DNA of 64,000 nucleotides from the NCBI RefSeq assembly GCF_000009765.2, contig NC_003155.5:8184001-8248000 (forward strand). The letters are read 5' to 3'. Origin of the DNA: Streptomyces avermitilis MA-4680 = NBRC 14893 (GTDB lineage: Bacteria > Actinomycetota > Actinomycetes > Streptomycetales > Streptomycetaceae). Positions 44,645 to 53,735 of this stretch are shown here, piece after piece; the stretch's first letter is position 1, and each line of letters starts with the position of its first letter. The notes under the pieces were generated by a model. The model ran no database searches and was not told where the DNA came from. It saw only the letters and a program-made list of their open reading frames with translations. A program made the translations under genes and the position numbers.

Positions 44645-45829
44645 GTGTCAGGCTTACGCGCCCAGCGGCTGGCCGCCCGCAGGGCCGAGCGCAGGCGCGC
44701 CGTCCGGCGGAGCGCGATGGTGGCGGTGGCCTCGTTCGTGGTCGCCGTCGGCACCGCGACGGGGATGATGTCGGCGTTCGACGACGGCCGTACGCCCGAC
44801 CAGGCCCGCCCGCAAGTGACCGGCCCGCCCAGCCGCCGGCCGCTGCCCGCCGTCCCGTCCCCGTCGCCCGCCACGACGTCCGCGAGGCCGAGTCCGGCCA
44901 CCCCGTCGGCCGGGCCCGGCCCGAAGTCCTCCCCGAGCAAGAGGGAGCCGACCACTGCGGCCGCCCCCGCCCAGCTCTATCGCCACCCCGAATCCCAGGT
45001 CCTCGACTGGGTCGGCGCGCATCCGGACGACGCCCGGCGCGCGGTCATCGAGTCCCGCATCGCCGACCGGCCCGCCGCGGTCTGGTTCGCCGACTTCGCT
45101 CCGTCGACCATCACCGCCCGGGTCAGGGCGGTCACGGCGGCCGCCGCCGCGCAGGACCGGGTCCCGGTCGTCGTGCCGTACACGATCCCGGACCGCGACT
45201 GCGGCGGGGCGTCGCAGGGCGGCGCGCCCGATCTCGCCGCTTACGACGCCTGGATCGACAAGTTCGCCGCCGGGCTCGGCTCCGGCGAGGTCATCGTCAT
45301 ACTGGAGCCCGACTCGGTCGCCCAGTCCGACTGTCTGTCCGAGGGGCGGCAGGCCGACCGCTTCGCCTCGCTGGCTCGCGCGGGCCGGGTCCTCAAGGCC
45401 GCGAACCCCGGGGTCCGGGTCTACTTCGACGGCGGGCACTCCGAGTGGAATCCGGCCGCCAAACAGGCCTCGCTGCTCGACCAGGCGGGCGCCGCCTCGC
45501 CCGCCGCCTCCGACGGCATCTTCACGAACGTGTCCAACTTCCACCGTACGAGCGACGAGATCGCGTACGCCCGGCAGGTGCTGGCCGGCCTCGGCGGCCC
45601 CGCGAGCCTGGGCGCCGTCATCGACACCAGCCGCAACGGCAACGGCGCGCCGGCCGGCGGCGAGTGGTGCGATCCGGCGGGCCGGAAGATCGGCCGGGCG
45701 CCGACCCTGACGACCGGGGAGGCCGGGATCGACGCCTACCTGTGGGTGAAGCTGCCGGGCGAGTCCGACGGGTGCAAGGGCACGCCCGGGACCTTCTCGC
45801 CCGCCTACGCCTATGAACTGGCGCGCTGA
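44645..45829 (+). CDS. Glycoside hydrolase family 6 protein (cellulase type)
   Basis: GH6 enzymes cleave beta-1,4-glucan with inversion. The 394-residue product has a basic start and one hydrophobic segment (about 25-43), a Pro/Ser/Thr-rich linker to about 110, and the catalytic domain. It shows PYTIPDRDCGG, VIVILEPDSVAQ (with the catalytic aspartate) and VIDTSRNGNG. No carbohydrate-binding module is present. GTG at 44645 has GGAGGGGGAG upstream. The N-terminus looks like a membrane anchor or Sec signal. Its end overlaps the convergent permease by 19 bases. Confidence 0.92.
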   Translation: MSGLRAQRLAARRAERRRAVRRSAMVAVASFVVAVGTATGMMSAFDDGRTPDQARPQVTGPPSRRPLPAVPSPSPATTSARPSPATPSAGPGPKSSPSKREPTTAAAPAQLYRHPESQVLDWVGAHPDDARRAVIESRIADRPAAVWFADFAPSTITARVRAVTAAAAAQDRVPVVVPYTIPDRDCGGASQGGAPDLAAYDAWIDKFAAGLGSGEVIVILEPDSVAQSDCLSEGRQADRFASLARAGRVLKAANPGVRVYFDGGHSEWNPAAKQASLLDQAGAASPAASDGIFTNVSNFHRTSDEIAYARQVLAGLGGPASLGAVIDTSRNGNGAPAGGEWCDPAGRKIGRAPTLTTGEAGIDAYLWVKLPGESDGCKGTPGTFSPAYAYELAR

Positions 45830-47250
45830 TCCTCGGCCTTGTCGTCCCCGGCCTCGCTGACCCCGGCCTTGTCGCCCTCGGCCTCGTCGTACGACGAGGT
45901 GCCCGAATCCAGCAGCGGCTCCTGCGTCTTGAGGTGCGCCGGAGCCATCGCTCGCAGCCCGTGGTACCCGATGATCACGACGAGCGTGCCGAGCGCGATG
46001 CCGCTCAGCGAGAAGTTGTCCGTGAACTTCAGGCTGACGCCGCCGACGCCGATGATGATGCCCGCGGCGGCCGGCACCAGGTTCAGCGGGTTGCGCAGGT
46101 CGACCCTGGCGTTGAGCCAGATCTGGGCGCCGAGCAGCCCGATCATGCCGTACAGGATGACGGTGATGCCGCCGAGCACGCCGCCCGGGATCGCCGCCAC
46201 GACCGCGCCGAACTTGGGGGAGAGGCCGAAGAGGAGCGCGAAACCGGCGGCGGCCCAGTAGGCGGCCGTGGAGTAGACGCGGGTCGCGGCCATCACACCG
46301 ATGTTCTCGGAGTACGTGGTGTTGGGCGGGCCGCCGACCGCCGTGGAGAGCATCGAGGCGACGCCGTCCGCGGAGATCGCGGTGCCCAGCTTGTCGTCCA
46401 GCGGATCACCCGTCATCTCGCCGACGGCCTTGACGTGACCCGCGTTCTCGGCGACCAGCGCGATCACGACCGGCAGCGCCACGAGAATCGCCGACCACTG
46501 GAAGGACGGGCCGTGGAAGGACGGCAGGCCGATCCAGTCCGCCTTGCCGACGCCGGACAGATCGAGTCGCCAGTGGTCGGTGAGCTTGCCGCTCGCGTCC
46601 ACCGAGTGGATCTTGCCGAAGATCCGGTCGGAGGCCCACGAGATCCCGTACCCGAAGACCAGCCCCAGGAAGATCGCGATCCGTGACCAGAATCCGCGCA
46701 GGCACACCACGGCCAGACCGGTGAACGCCATCACCAGCAGCGCCGTCCACTGGTCCTGCGGCCAGTACGTGGACGCGGTCACCGGCGCGAGGTTGAAGCC
46801 GATCAGCATGACGACCGCGCCGGTGACGATCGGCGGCATCGCGGCATGGATGATCCGCGCCCCGAACCGCTGCACCGCGAGCCCCACCAAAAACAGCGCG
46901 ACGCCGACCACGAAGACCGCGCCCGTCACCGTCGCGCTGGTACCGCCCTGCGCGCGGATCACCGCGGCGACGCCCACGAAGGAGAGCGAGCAGCCGAGGT
47001 AGCTCGGGACGCGGCCGCGGGTGGCGAGCAGGAAGATGACCGTCGCGACGCCGGACATCATGATGGCGAGATTCGGGTCCAGGCCCATCAGAACGGGTGC
47101 GACGAACGATGCCCCGAACATGGCCACCACGTGCTGGGCGCCGAGCCCGACCGTGCGGGGCCAGGACAGCCGTTCGTCGGGGCGGACTACCGCTCCTGGC
47201 GCGGGCGTCCGCCCGTCGCCGTGCAGTTTCCAGCGCACGCCGAGGTCCAT
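45811..47250 (-). CDS. NCS2-family uracil/xanthine permease
   Basis: The 479-residue product has about 14 membrane segments and the family motifs VAENAGHVKAVGEMTG and VGGPPNTTYSENIGV, characteristic of uracil permeases of the UraA group. It would import uracil or a related base, complementing pyrimidine synthesis, although it is not linked to pyr here. The acidic C-terminal tail after about 450 is cytoplasmic. ATG at 47250 is divergent from the alginate-lyase-family gene. Confidence 0.92.
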   Translation of the reverse strand: MDLGVRWKLHGDGRTPAPGAVVRPDERLSWPRTVGLGAQHVVAMFGASFVAPVLMGLDPNLAIMMSGVATVIFLLATRGRVPSYLGCSLSFVGVAAVIRAQGGTSATVTGAVFVVGVALFLVGLAVQRFGARIIHAAMPPIVTGAVVMLIGFNLAPVTASTYWPQDQWTALLVMAFTGLAVVCLRGFWSRIAIFLGLVFGYGISWASDRIFGKIHSVDASGKLTDHWRLDLSGVGKADWIGLPSFHGPSFQWSAILVALPVVIALVAENAGHVKAVGEMTGDPLDDKLGTAISADGVASMLSTAVGGPPNTTYSENIGVMAATRVYSTAAYWAAAGFALLFGLSPKFGAVVAAIPGGVLGGITVILYGMIGLLGAQIWLNARVDLRNPLNLVPAAAGIIIGVGGVSLKFTDNFSLSGIALGTLVVIIGYHGLRAMAPAHLKTQEPLLDSGTSSYDEAEGDKAGVSEAGDDKAEDQRASS

Positions 47251-47338
47251 GGTGAGTTTCGCTTTCTTCGTACGTGAAAGTTCGTCCGGACCATTGTCAC
47301 GGGTACCTGGCGGTCCTACGCTCGCACGGTCTTACTCA

Positions 47339-47351
47339 TGAACTGTGTTCA
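47339..47351. promoter_or_regulatory. Palindrome upstream of the alginate-lyase-family gene
   Basis: TGAAC-TGT-GTTCA is a perfect 5-3-5 inverted repeat 20 bases upstream of the ATG at 47372, in the divergent spacer shared with the permease. It may be an operator for one or both genes. Confidence 0.35.
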
Positions 47352-47371
47352 CAAGTATGATCGGAGCCTTG

Positions 47372-48637
47372 ATGAGTGCACGCCCCCGTCTGGCTGTCCT
47401 CCTCGCGGCCGCGGCCACGCTCGCCGCGGTCGTCGTTCCCTCCGCCTCGGCCCATACGCCCCCGAAGGCTCCCCGGACCGCCGTTCTCGACGGCACCCGG
47501 CTCCAGCAGACCCGACTGCGACTCGACCGCGGCGACCCCCGACTCCGGCGCACGCTCGAGGACTTGACCGCCCGCGCCGACAACTGGCTGAACCAGGGCC
47601 CCTGGACGGTCGTCGACAAGCCGAAGCCCGCCCCCGGCGGCGACGTCCACGACTACCTCAGCCAGGCCCCGTACTGGTGGCCCTCGCAGCCCAAGTCCGC
47701 CGACAATCCCTGGGGTTGCCCCTACGTCCAGCGCGACGGCCAACGCAATCCCGAGGTCGACACCGGCACCGACCGCCAGGACGTCGAGAAGGTCTTCGAC
47801 TCGGCGTACGACCTCTCGCTGGCCTGGTACTACACGGGCAGGAAGCAGTACGCCGAGAAGGCCGCCACCGTCCTGCGCACCTGGTTCCTCGCGCCGGCCA
47901 CCCGGATGAACCCCCACCTGAACCACGGGCAGTTCATCCCCTGCAAGTACGACGGCCGGGCCATCGGCATCATCGACTTCTCGCAGTCCTACACGAGCGT
48001 CCTGGACGCGCTCGCGATCCTGGACACGGGCGCCCCCGGTTGGTCCAGGGCCGACCGCACCGCGATGCGCGCGTGGAACGTCGACTACCGCGACTGGCTG
48101 GTGAACAGCGCCTTCGGTGCCGAGGAGGGCGCCGCCAAGAACAACCACGGCACCTTCTACGACATGCAGCTCGCCGCCCTGGCGTACGCGACCGGCGACA
48201 CGGACCTCGCCCGGCGGACCGTCCTCGGCGCGCGGGCGGGGCGCATAGCCCCGCAGATCGCCGCCGACGGCAGCCAGCCCCAGGAGCTCACCCGCACCCG
48301 CAGCTGGCACTACTCGACCTTCGACCTGGTCGCCTACACGCGCCTCGCGGCCATCGGCAGGCACGTCGGCGTGGACCTGTGGGCGTACGAGGGACCGGAC
48401 GGTCAGAGCCTGTTCAAGGCGGTCGACTATCTGCTGCCCGCGGCGACGGGGGCCGCGCCCTGGCCGCACCCGGAGCTGGAGTTCCACCGGTTCGCGGCGA
48501 GCGACGTCGTGCACGCGGCGGCCGATGCGGGGGACCGGGCGGCGCGGGCGGCGGTCCCGAAGCTGGAGGCGCCGCCCGGCGGCGACCTGTGGGCGCTGCG
48601 GCCCGCCGCCGAGCAACTGGACTCGATCGCGGGCTGA
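47372..48637 (+). CDS. Secreted alginate-lyase-family polysaccharide lyase
   Basis: The 421-residue product has a Sec signal peptide (ARPRLAVLLAAAATLAAVV to about residue 28, ending in ASA), then an alpha/alpha-toroid domain of the alginate lyase family with AKNNHGTFYDMQLAALAYAT and PQELTRTRSWHYSTFDL. This family includes poly(mannuronate) lyases and related enzymes, so the true substrate is open. ATG at 47372 has GGAG five bases upstream; GTG 47345 and ATG 47357 would add residues before the signal peptide. The GH6 enzyme nearby suggests secreted polysaccharide degradation. Confidence 0.87.
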   Translation: MSARPRLAVLLAAAATLAAVVVPSASAHTPPKAPRTAVLDGTRLQQTRLRLDRGDPRLRRTLEDLTARADNWLNQGPWTVVDKPKPAPGGDVHDYLSQAPYWWPSQPKSADNPWGCPYVQRDGQRNPEVDTGTDRQDVEKVFDSAYDLSLAWYYTGRKQYAEKAATVLRTWFLAPATRMNPHLNHGQFIPCKYDGRAIGIIDFSQSYTSVLDALAILDTGAPGWSRADRTAMRAWNVDYRDWLVNSAFGAEEGAAKNNHGTFYDMQLAALAYATGDTDLARRTVLGARAGRIAPQIAADGSQPQELTRTRSWHYSTFDLVAYTRLAAIGRHVGVDLWAYEGPDGQSLFKAVDYLLPAATGAAPWPHPELEFHRFAASDVVHAAADAGDRAARAAVPKLEAPPGGDLWALRPAAEQLDSIAG

Positions 48638-48734
48638 GCGCCTGACCTGCACCTCCCGTGCGGGACCTGCTGAGCGTTTGCTTAGGATGGGGTGTCCCCG
48701 CCACCCCGCACCGCACCGCCCAGGAGCCCCGCCC

Positions 48735-49205
48735 GTGACCGCCGAAGCCGCCGAAGCCCCGACCGCGCCCGCTCCGTCCTACGGCCGGCTGATCCCCGTC
48801 ACCGTCCACTTCGACGACCTGGACGCGCTCGGACTCCTCCACAACGCCCGCTACCTGGTCATGGCCGAGCGCGCCTGGACCAGCCTGTGGAACGAGCGCG
48901 GCTTCGGCGGCTTCGAGGGTGACTGGGAGGCGGCCGGCGACTTCTGCAACGCCGTCAAGGAGCAGCGGATCAGCTACGAGGCCCCGGTCACCCGGCCGGG
49001 CGCGTACGCCGTGCACCTGTGGCTGGAGCGGCTCGGGAACACCGGACTGACGTTCGGCTTCCGGTTCTGCTCGGCGGACGGCGCGCTGACGTACGCGCAC
49101 GGCACGCGGGTCCTCGTCCGGCTCGACGCCGGCACCCTGCGTCCCGCGCCGTGGAGCGAGCCGTTCAGGGTCGTGGGGCGGGAGCTGCTGCGCTCGGCGG
49201 ACTGA
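48735..49205 (+). CDS. Acyl-CoA thioesterase (hotdog, 4HBT type)
   Basis: The 156-residue product is a hotdog-fold thioesterase. HFDDLDALGLLHNARYLVMA near 27-46 contains the catalytic aspartate and the conserved HNARY turn. It may hydrolyse acyl-CoA or aromatic acyl-CoA. GTG at 48735 has AGGAG upstream; the earlier open frame overlaps the preceding gene and lacks bias. The end overlaps the convergent MFS gene by 41 bases. Confidence 0.9.
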   Translation: MTAEAAEAPTAPAPSYGRLIPVTVHFDDLDALGLLHNARYLVMAERAWTSLWNERGFGGFEGDWEAAGDFCNAVKEQRISYEAPVTRPGAYAVHLWLERLGNTGLTFGFRFCSADGALTYAHGTRVLVRLDAGTLRPAPWSEPFRVVGRELLRSAD

Positions 49206-50376
49206 CCGTCGGACGGCTTCGGTCGCCCGCGCGCAGCACGCCCGCGAAGACCACGAGCCCGCAGGCCAGCACGGTCACCAGGCCGAAGGAGACCATCAGG
49301 CTGGTGGCCTGCGCCAGCGTGCCGATCGCGCTCGGGGCGACCAGCCCCGAGGTGTACGTGATGGTGGCGACGCCCGCGATGGCCTGGCTCGGGTTGGGCC
49401 CGCTGCGGCCGGCCGCAGCGAACGCCAGCGGGACGACCACCGCGATGCCGAGGCCCATCAGCGCGAACCCGACCATCGCCACCGCCGGGTGCCAGGCGCT
49501 CACGACGAGCAGCCCGCCGAGCGTGGCGAGCACCCCGCCGACGCGTACGGTGCGCACCGCGCCGAAGCGGTCCACCACCGCGTCGCCCGCGATCCGCGCG
49601 ACGGCCATGGTGAGCGTGAAGGCCGTGGTGGACGCCGCCGCCAGGCCGGCCGAGCTGTCCAGCCGGTCGCGCAGATAGACCGCCGACCAGTCCAGGCTCG
49701 CGCCCTCCGCGAACACCGCGCAGAAGCCGACCGCGCCGATCAGCAGCGCCGACCTGGGCGGCAGCGCGAACCGCGGGGGCGGCTCCTCGTCCTCGGTGGG
49801 CTTCAGGTCGAGCACCCATCGGCAGGCGACCAGGCCGAGAACCGTCAGGACCCCGGCCGCCAGCACATGGTGCATCCGCGCGTCGGAGCCCAGGTGGGCG
49901 GCGAGGGTGCCGGCCGCCGAGCCGACCAGGGCGCCCGCGCTCCACATGCCGTGCAGCCCGGACATGATCGACTTGTCGAGGCGGTTCTCGACCTCGACGC
50001 CGAGCGCGTTCATCGCCACGTCCGCCATGCCCGCCGTGGCGCCGTACGTGAACAGCGCCAGGCAGAGCGTGTACAGGTTCGGCGCGAGCGAGGGCAGGAC
50101 CAGCGCCAGCGTCCACAGGCTGATCAGCCCGCGCAGCGCGGTGCGGGAACCGAAACGGTGGCTGATCCGGCCCGCGAGCGGCATCGCCACGGACGCGCCG
50201 ATCGCCGGGAAGGCGAGCGCGAGCCCGAGCTGTCCCGCGCCGATCGAGGCATGGTCCTGGATCCACGGGACCCGCGTGGCGAACGAACCGGTCACCGCGC
50301 CGTGCACCGCGAACACGGCGGCCACGGCATACCGGGCGCGCTTCAACTCACGCACGTCGTCAACCACTTCACCCAT
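49165..50376 (-). CDS. Major facilitator superfamily transporter
   Basis: The 403-residue product has 12 predicted membrane helices in two halves, with GRISHRFGSRTALRG as the loop 2-3 motif. It resembles the FucP/YbjJ-like sugar or drug-related MFS group; the substrate is unknown. ATG at 50376 is divergent from a ROK regulator with an operator in the shared spacer, so its expression is probably controlled by that protein. The 3' end overlaps the thioesterase gene by 41 bases. Confidence 0.92.
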   Translation of the reverse strand: MGEVVDDVRELKRARYAVAAVFAVHGAVTGSFATRVPWIQDHASIGAGQLGLALAFPAIGASVAMPLAGRISHRFGSRTALRGLISLWTLALVLPSLAPNLYTLCLALFTYGATAGMADVAMNALGVEVENRLDKSIMSGLHGMWSAGALVGSAAGTLAAHLGSDARMHHVLAAGVLTVLGLVACRWVLDLKPTEDEEPPPRFALPPRSALLIGAVGFCAVFAEGASLDWSAVYLRDRLDSSAGLAAASTTAFTLTMAVARIAGDAVVDRFGAVRTVRVGGVLATLGGLLVVSAWHPAVAMVGFALMGLGIAVVVPLAFAAAGRSGPNPSQAIAGVATITYTSGLVAPSAIGTLAQATSLMVSFGLVTVLACGLVVFAGVLRAGDRSRPTVSPPSAAAPAPRP

Positions 50377-50422
50377 GGTGCCGCTGCCCCTCCCGGACGT
50401 CCTCCCCGCTGTCGCCGTAAAC

Positions 50423-50443
50423 TATCAGGAACCCTGCCTGATA
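50423..50443. promoter_or_regulatory. Operator for the ROK regulator
   Basis: TATCAGG and CCTGATA form a perfect 7-bp inverted repeat with a 7-base spacer (50423-50429 and 50437-50443), 47 bases from the MFS start and 59 bases from the ROK start. The site is AT-rich against its surroundings and central to the divergent promoter region. Confidence 0.7.
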
Positions 50444-50501
50444 AATAGATGAGGCAGGGGCGAGGCCGCTGTGCCGCCTCCTGATCTGGAAGAATCCCGG
50501 C

Positions 50502-51689
50502 ATGCCCGCATCTCCGAGCACCGCCAGGGCCATCAACGACCGGCTCGCGCTGCGCCTGCTGCAACAGGAAGGCCCCCTGACGGCGGGGCAGCTGAAGCAG
50601 CTCACCGGACTGTCCCGGCCGACCGTGGCCGACCTCGTCGAACGCCTCACCGCCGCCGGGCTGATCGCGGTCGTGGGGGAGTCGGGCGAGCAGCGGCGCG
50701 GCCCGAACGCACGGCTGTACGGGATCGTCGCCGACCGCGCGCACCTCGCGGCCCTCGACGTACGCACCGAGGGCGTCTCCGTCGTCGTGTCCGACCTGCT
50801 GGGCGCGGAACTCGCCCGGGCGTCGGTCCCGATCGCCGACGACACGGGGACGGGACCGGCCGTCGAGCAGGCGGTGGCGCTGGTGGAGCGCGCCGCGAAG
50901 GAGGCCGGAGCCGAGCGCCTGCACACGGTCGGGATCGGCGCGCCCGGCCTGATCGACCCCGCCACCGGCGAACTCCGCGACTCCTCCGGTCTGCCGGAGT
51001 GGCACCGCCGCCTGGTCGCCGCCCTCCAGGAGCGGCTCCCGGCCCGGGTGACCGTCGAGAACGAGACCAACCTCGCCGCCCTGGCCGAACAGCGCGAGGG
51101 CGCCGCCCGCGACCGGGACACGTTCGTGCTGCTGTGGCTGGGCCACGGCACCGGCGCGGCCGTCGTCCTCGACGGCAGACTCCGCCGTGGCGCCTCGGGC
51201 GGCACCGGCGAGATCGGCTTCCTGCCGGTACCGGGTACGGGCGCACTGCCCTCGGCGACGGACTGCGAGGGCGGCTTCCACTCACTGGCGGGGTCGGCGG
51301 CGATCGCCCGGCTGGCGAGGGAGCACGGGCTCGTGGCGGCCGGGCCGGCCCATGAGCCGCAGGCGGCGGCGCTGGTGCGGGCGGCGGCCGCGACCCCGAG
51401 CTCCCCGCGTTCCGCCCGCTTCCTCGACGTCCTCGCCGACCGCCTCGCCATCGGCGCCGCCGCCGTCGTGGCCGTCCTGGACCCCGGCTGTGTGGTCCTG
51501 GCCGGCGAGGTCGGGCAGGCCGGCGGGGACGTCCTCGCCGCACGGGTCGAGGAGCGGCTCGTCCGGATGTCACCGCTGCCGGCCGAGGTGCGGGCGAGCA
51601 CCCTGGGCGGCGACGCGGTGCTGCGCGGCGCCCTGCTGACCGCGCGGGACGGCGCACAGGACGAACTGTTCGGGCCCTCGCCCCGGTAG
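50502..51689 (+). CDS. ROK-family transcriptional regulator
   Basis: The 395-residue product has an N-terminal winged helix (LTAGQLKQLTGLSRPTVADL, about 26-45) and a ROK domain with ENETNLAALAEQ and GHGTGAAVVLDG. The sugar-kinase ATP motif DxGxT is replaced (ALDVRTEG), and the zinc motif CxCGxxGC is reduced to a single cysteine, so it is probably a regulator and not a kinase. It is divergent from the MFS gene, and the TATCAGG palindrome lies between them. The effector is probably a sugar or sugar derivative. Confidence 0.92.
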   Translation: MPASPSTARAINDRLALRLLQQEGPLTAGQLKQLTGLSRPTVADLVERLTAAGLIAVVGESGEQRRGPNARLYGIVADRAHLAALDVRTEGVSVVVSDLLGAELARASVPIADDTGTGPAVEQAVALVERAAKEAGAERLHTVGIGAPGLIDPATGELRDSSGLPEWHRRLVAALQERLPARVTVENETNLAALAEQREGAARDRDTFVLLWLGHGTGAAVVLDGRLRRGASGGTGEIGFLPVPGTGALPSATDCEGGFHSLAGSAAIARLAREHGLVAAGPAHEPQAAALVRAAAATPSSPRSARFLDVLADRLAIGAAAVVAVLDPGCVVLAGEVGQAGGDVLAARVEERLVRMSPLPAEVRASTLGGDAVLRGALLTARDGAQDELFGPSPR

Positions 51690-52207
51690 CCCGCCGGCCC
51701 GGCCTTGTGGCCCCTGGGTGTCACCGCCGGCCGTCAGGGCGACGGGCGCCACGCCGGCCCCCTCGGCAGCACCATGTCCCGGCTCGCTCACCGCCCCCGC
51801 CGAACCGCGCCGCCACGTACGCCTCGAACCTGCCCTCGCGCACCGCCCGCCTCGGTGTCAGATGCCCACCGTCCCGCAGCGCGCCGTAGGCCCCGCCCGT
51901 GAGGCGCACGTTCACCCGCGGACGCCGCATTCACCGTCGGCCGGGCAGAGGCCCGTCAGGAGGCCCGGCGGCGGGGCAAGGGCCTCCGTCACCGCCGCCG
52001 GGCCGTTCTTGGGACGGCGCAACGCCGGGAACGCAGACGCTAAGAGGACTAGACCAGGTCAGTCAATAGGTATGGACCAATTATCAAGATCGCGCCGGTT
52101 TCCGGGGAGGGTGAGAAGTCCAGCATGTGAACATGTGAGCCACCCCACAGTCGTTCCCTTGCATGGCCGCCGATCGGCCGTGGCAAACTGGCCATGTACC
52201 AGAAGCA
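51690..52207. other. Spacer between the ROK gene and the FMN riboswitch
   Basis: No convincing gene is present. A minus-strand frame at 51721-51930 (NVRLTGGAYGALRDGGHLTP) has good third-position bias for about 50 codons but no ribosome-binding site and an incoherent tail; it may be a gene remnant. An AT-richer stretch at 52040-52100 holds the near-palindrome GACTAGACC-A-GGTCAGTC (52047-52064). TTGCAT (52159) and CAAACT (52184) could be promoter elements for the riboswitch transcript, although their spacing of 19 is long. Confidence 0.4.
51962..52004 (+). terminator. Hairpin downstream of the ROK gene
   Basis: A 13-bp perfect stem (GGCCCGGCGGCGG with its complement) has a 17-base loop and is followed by GTTCTT. 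It is 270 bases after the ROK stop and probably terminates that transcript. Confidence 0.5.
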
Positions 52208-52333
52208 GCGCACTCCGGGGTCGGTGAAAGTCCGAACCGGCGGTTATAGTCCGCGACCCGCTCGCCTCGGCGATCGGTTGACCAGGTGGAATTCCTGGAC
52301 CGACGGTTAAAGTCCGGATGGGAGGCAGTGCGC
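52208..52333 (+). promoter_or_regulatory. FMN riboswitch (RFN element)
   Basis: The conserved RFN blocks are present in order: GGGGTCGGTGAAAGTCCGAA, CCGGCGGT, AGTCCGCGACCCG, the variable hairpin, GACCAGGTGGAATTCCTGG, then CCGACGGTTAAAGTCCGGAT and GGGAGGCAGTG. GCGCACT (52208-52214) pairs with AGTGCGC (52327-52333) to close the aptamer. FMN binding should reduce expression of the riboflavin operon beginning at 52486. Confidence 0.96.
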
Positions 52334-52369
52334 GGCGGGCAGGCATTCGTGCGTGCCGCCGTCTGTTTC

Positions 52370-52390
52370 GACCTGTCCGCAGGACAGGTC
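52370..52390 (+). terminator. Hairpin after the FMN riboswitch
   Basis: GACCTGTCC, loop GCA, GGACAGGTC form a perfect 9-bp hairpin 36 bases after the aptamer and about 95 bases before the first gene. It could be the expression-platform terminator, although no U-tract follows. Confidence 0.4.
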
Positions 52391-52485
52391 TCATTCGGCG
52401 ACGCTCCCGGTGCCCTCGCCCGTATGTTCTGTCGTCATCGACAGGCCCCGGAGTCCGTGCCCGAAATGGCAGGAGGACCCGGGAA

Positions 52486-53094
52486 GTGTTCACCGGAATC
52501 GTCGAAGAGCTGGGTGAAGTCACCGCCGTCGAGAACCTCGGCGACGCCTCCCGCTTCCGTCTCCGTGGACCCGTCGTCACCGAGAACGCGCAGCACGGCG
52601 ACTCCATCGCCGTCAACGGCGTCTGTCTCACGGTCGTCGAGCACGAGGGCGACGAATTCACCGCCGACGTCATGGCGGAGACCCTCGACCGCTCCAGCCT
52701 CGGCGCTCTCGCCGTCGGCTCCCGCGTCAACCTGGAACGTCCCATGGCCGTGGGCGCGCGCCTCGGCGGGCACATCGTGCAGGGACACGTCGACGGCACG
52801 GGCGCGGTCATCGAGCGCAGGCCGTCGGAGAACTGGGAGATCGTCAAGGTCTCGCTCCCGGCCGACCTCTCCCGGTACGTCGTGGAGAAGGGCTCCATCA
52901 CCGTCGACGGCATCAGCCTCACGGTCGTCGACGCGGGCCCGGACTACTTCACCGTCAGCCTCATCCCGACCACCCTCGCGCTGACCACCCTGGGCCGCAA
53001 GCAGCCCGGGGACCCGGTCAACCTCGAGGTCGACGTCGTCGCCAAGTACGTCGAGCGCCTCCTCGGCGACCGCACCAGGGAGACCGCGAAGTGA
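52486..53094 (+). CDS. ribE: Riboflavin synthase alpha subunit
   Basis: It dismutates two 6,7-dimethyl-8-ribityllumazine molecules to riboflavin. The 202-residue product has two lumazine-binding domains: MFTGIVEELG with VNGVCLTV in the first half and GHIVQGHVDGTG with VDGISLTV in the second. GTG at 52486 has AGGAGG upstream. The naming varies between species (ribE or ribC). Its stop overlaps the next gene as GTGA. Confidence 0.97.
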   Translation: MFTGIVEELGEVTAVENLGDASRFRLRGPVVTENAQHGDSIAVNGVCLTVVEHEGDEFTADVMAETLDRSSLGALAVGSRVNLERPMAVGARLGGHIVQGHVDGTGAVIERRPSENWEIVKVSLPADLSRYVVEKGSITVDGISLTVVDAGPDYFTVSLIPTTLALTTLGRKQPGDPVNLEVDVVAKYVERLLGDRTRETAK

Positions 53095-53735
53095 ACTGGC
53101 TCAACTCCGAAGCCTTCACGGTCCTCGACCAGCACATCATCTGGTCCGACATGATCGGCAACACCGTCGGTCTGATCGCCCTGGCCCTCGGCTGGCTGCG
53201 CAACATAGGAACCTGGCCCGCCCAACTCCTGTCCGGTGCCGTCCTCGTGGCCGCCAACCTCTCCGTGCACCAGGGCGGCGGCGTCGGCAAGCAACTCGTC
53301 GTCATCGTCGTGGCCCTCTACGGCTGGTACGCCTGGACCCGCGGCAGGCAGCAGGCCCAGGACGGCACCATCGCCGTACGGTTCGCCACCTGGCGGGAGC
53401 GCGCCTACCTCGTCGGCGGCGCCGCGATCGGCACCCTCGCCGTCGGCGGCCTGTTCACCGCCTACCCCTCGCTCTCCTGGAGCCCGTGGGCCGACGCGTA
53501 CATCTTCGTCGGCACCCTCGCCGCGATGTACGCCCAGGCGCGCGGCATGGTCGAGTTCTGGTTCGCCTGGCTGCTGGTCGACCTGGTCGGCGTACCGCTC
53601 AACTTCCGCAGTGGGCTCGCCTTCTCGGGCCTCATCTACATCGTGTACGGCGCACTCGTCCTGTGGGGCATGCGCGACTGGTGGCTGCGCTCCCGCAAGG
53701 CCGGGCAGCCCGTTCTGGAAGGAGCCCCGGCATGA
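53091..53735 (+). CDS. PnuC-family transporter, probable riboflavin importer
   Basis: The 214-residue product has about seven membrane helices and PnuC-family features (WPAQLLSGAVLVAANL and LLVDLVGVPLNF). PnuC proteins carry nicotinamide mononucleotide or riboside, but the PnuX subgroup carries riboflavin. Location inside an FMN-riboswitch operon, between riboflavin synthase and ribBA, supports riboflavin uptake. GTG at 53091 overlaps the preceding stop and its end overlaps ribBA, so the genes are translationally coupled. Confidence 0.88.
   Translation: MNWLNSEAFTVLDQHIIWSDMIGNTVGLIALALGWLRNIGTWPAQLLSGAVLVAANLSVHQGGGVGKQLVVIVVALYGWYAWTRGRQQAQDGTIAVRFATWRERAYLVGGAAIGTLAVGGLFTAYPSLSWSPWADAYIFVGTLAAMYAQARGMVEFWFAWLLVDLVGVPLNFRSGLAFSGLIYIVYGALVLWGMRDWWLRSRKAGQPVLEGAPA

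Noticed and set aside
52045..52056. DasR (dre) site upstream of the riboflavin genes
   Set aside because: AGGACTAGACCA matches the core TGGTCTAGACCA at only 10 of 12 positions, and no amino-sugar gene is adjacent. The near-palindrome is noted without naming a regulator.
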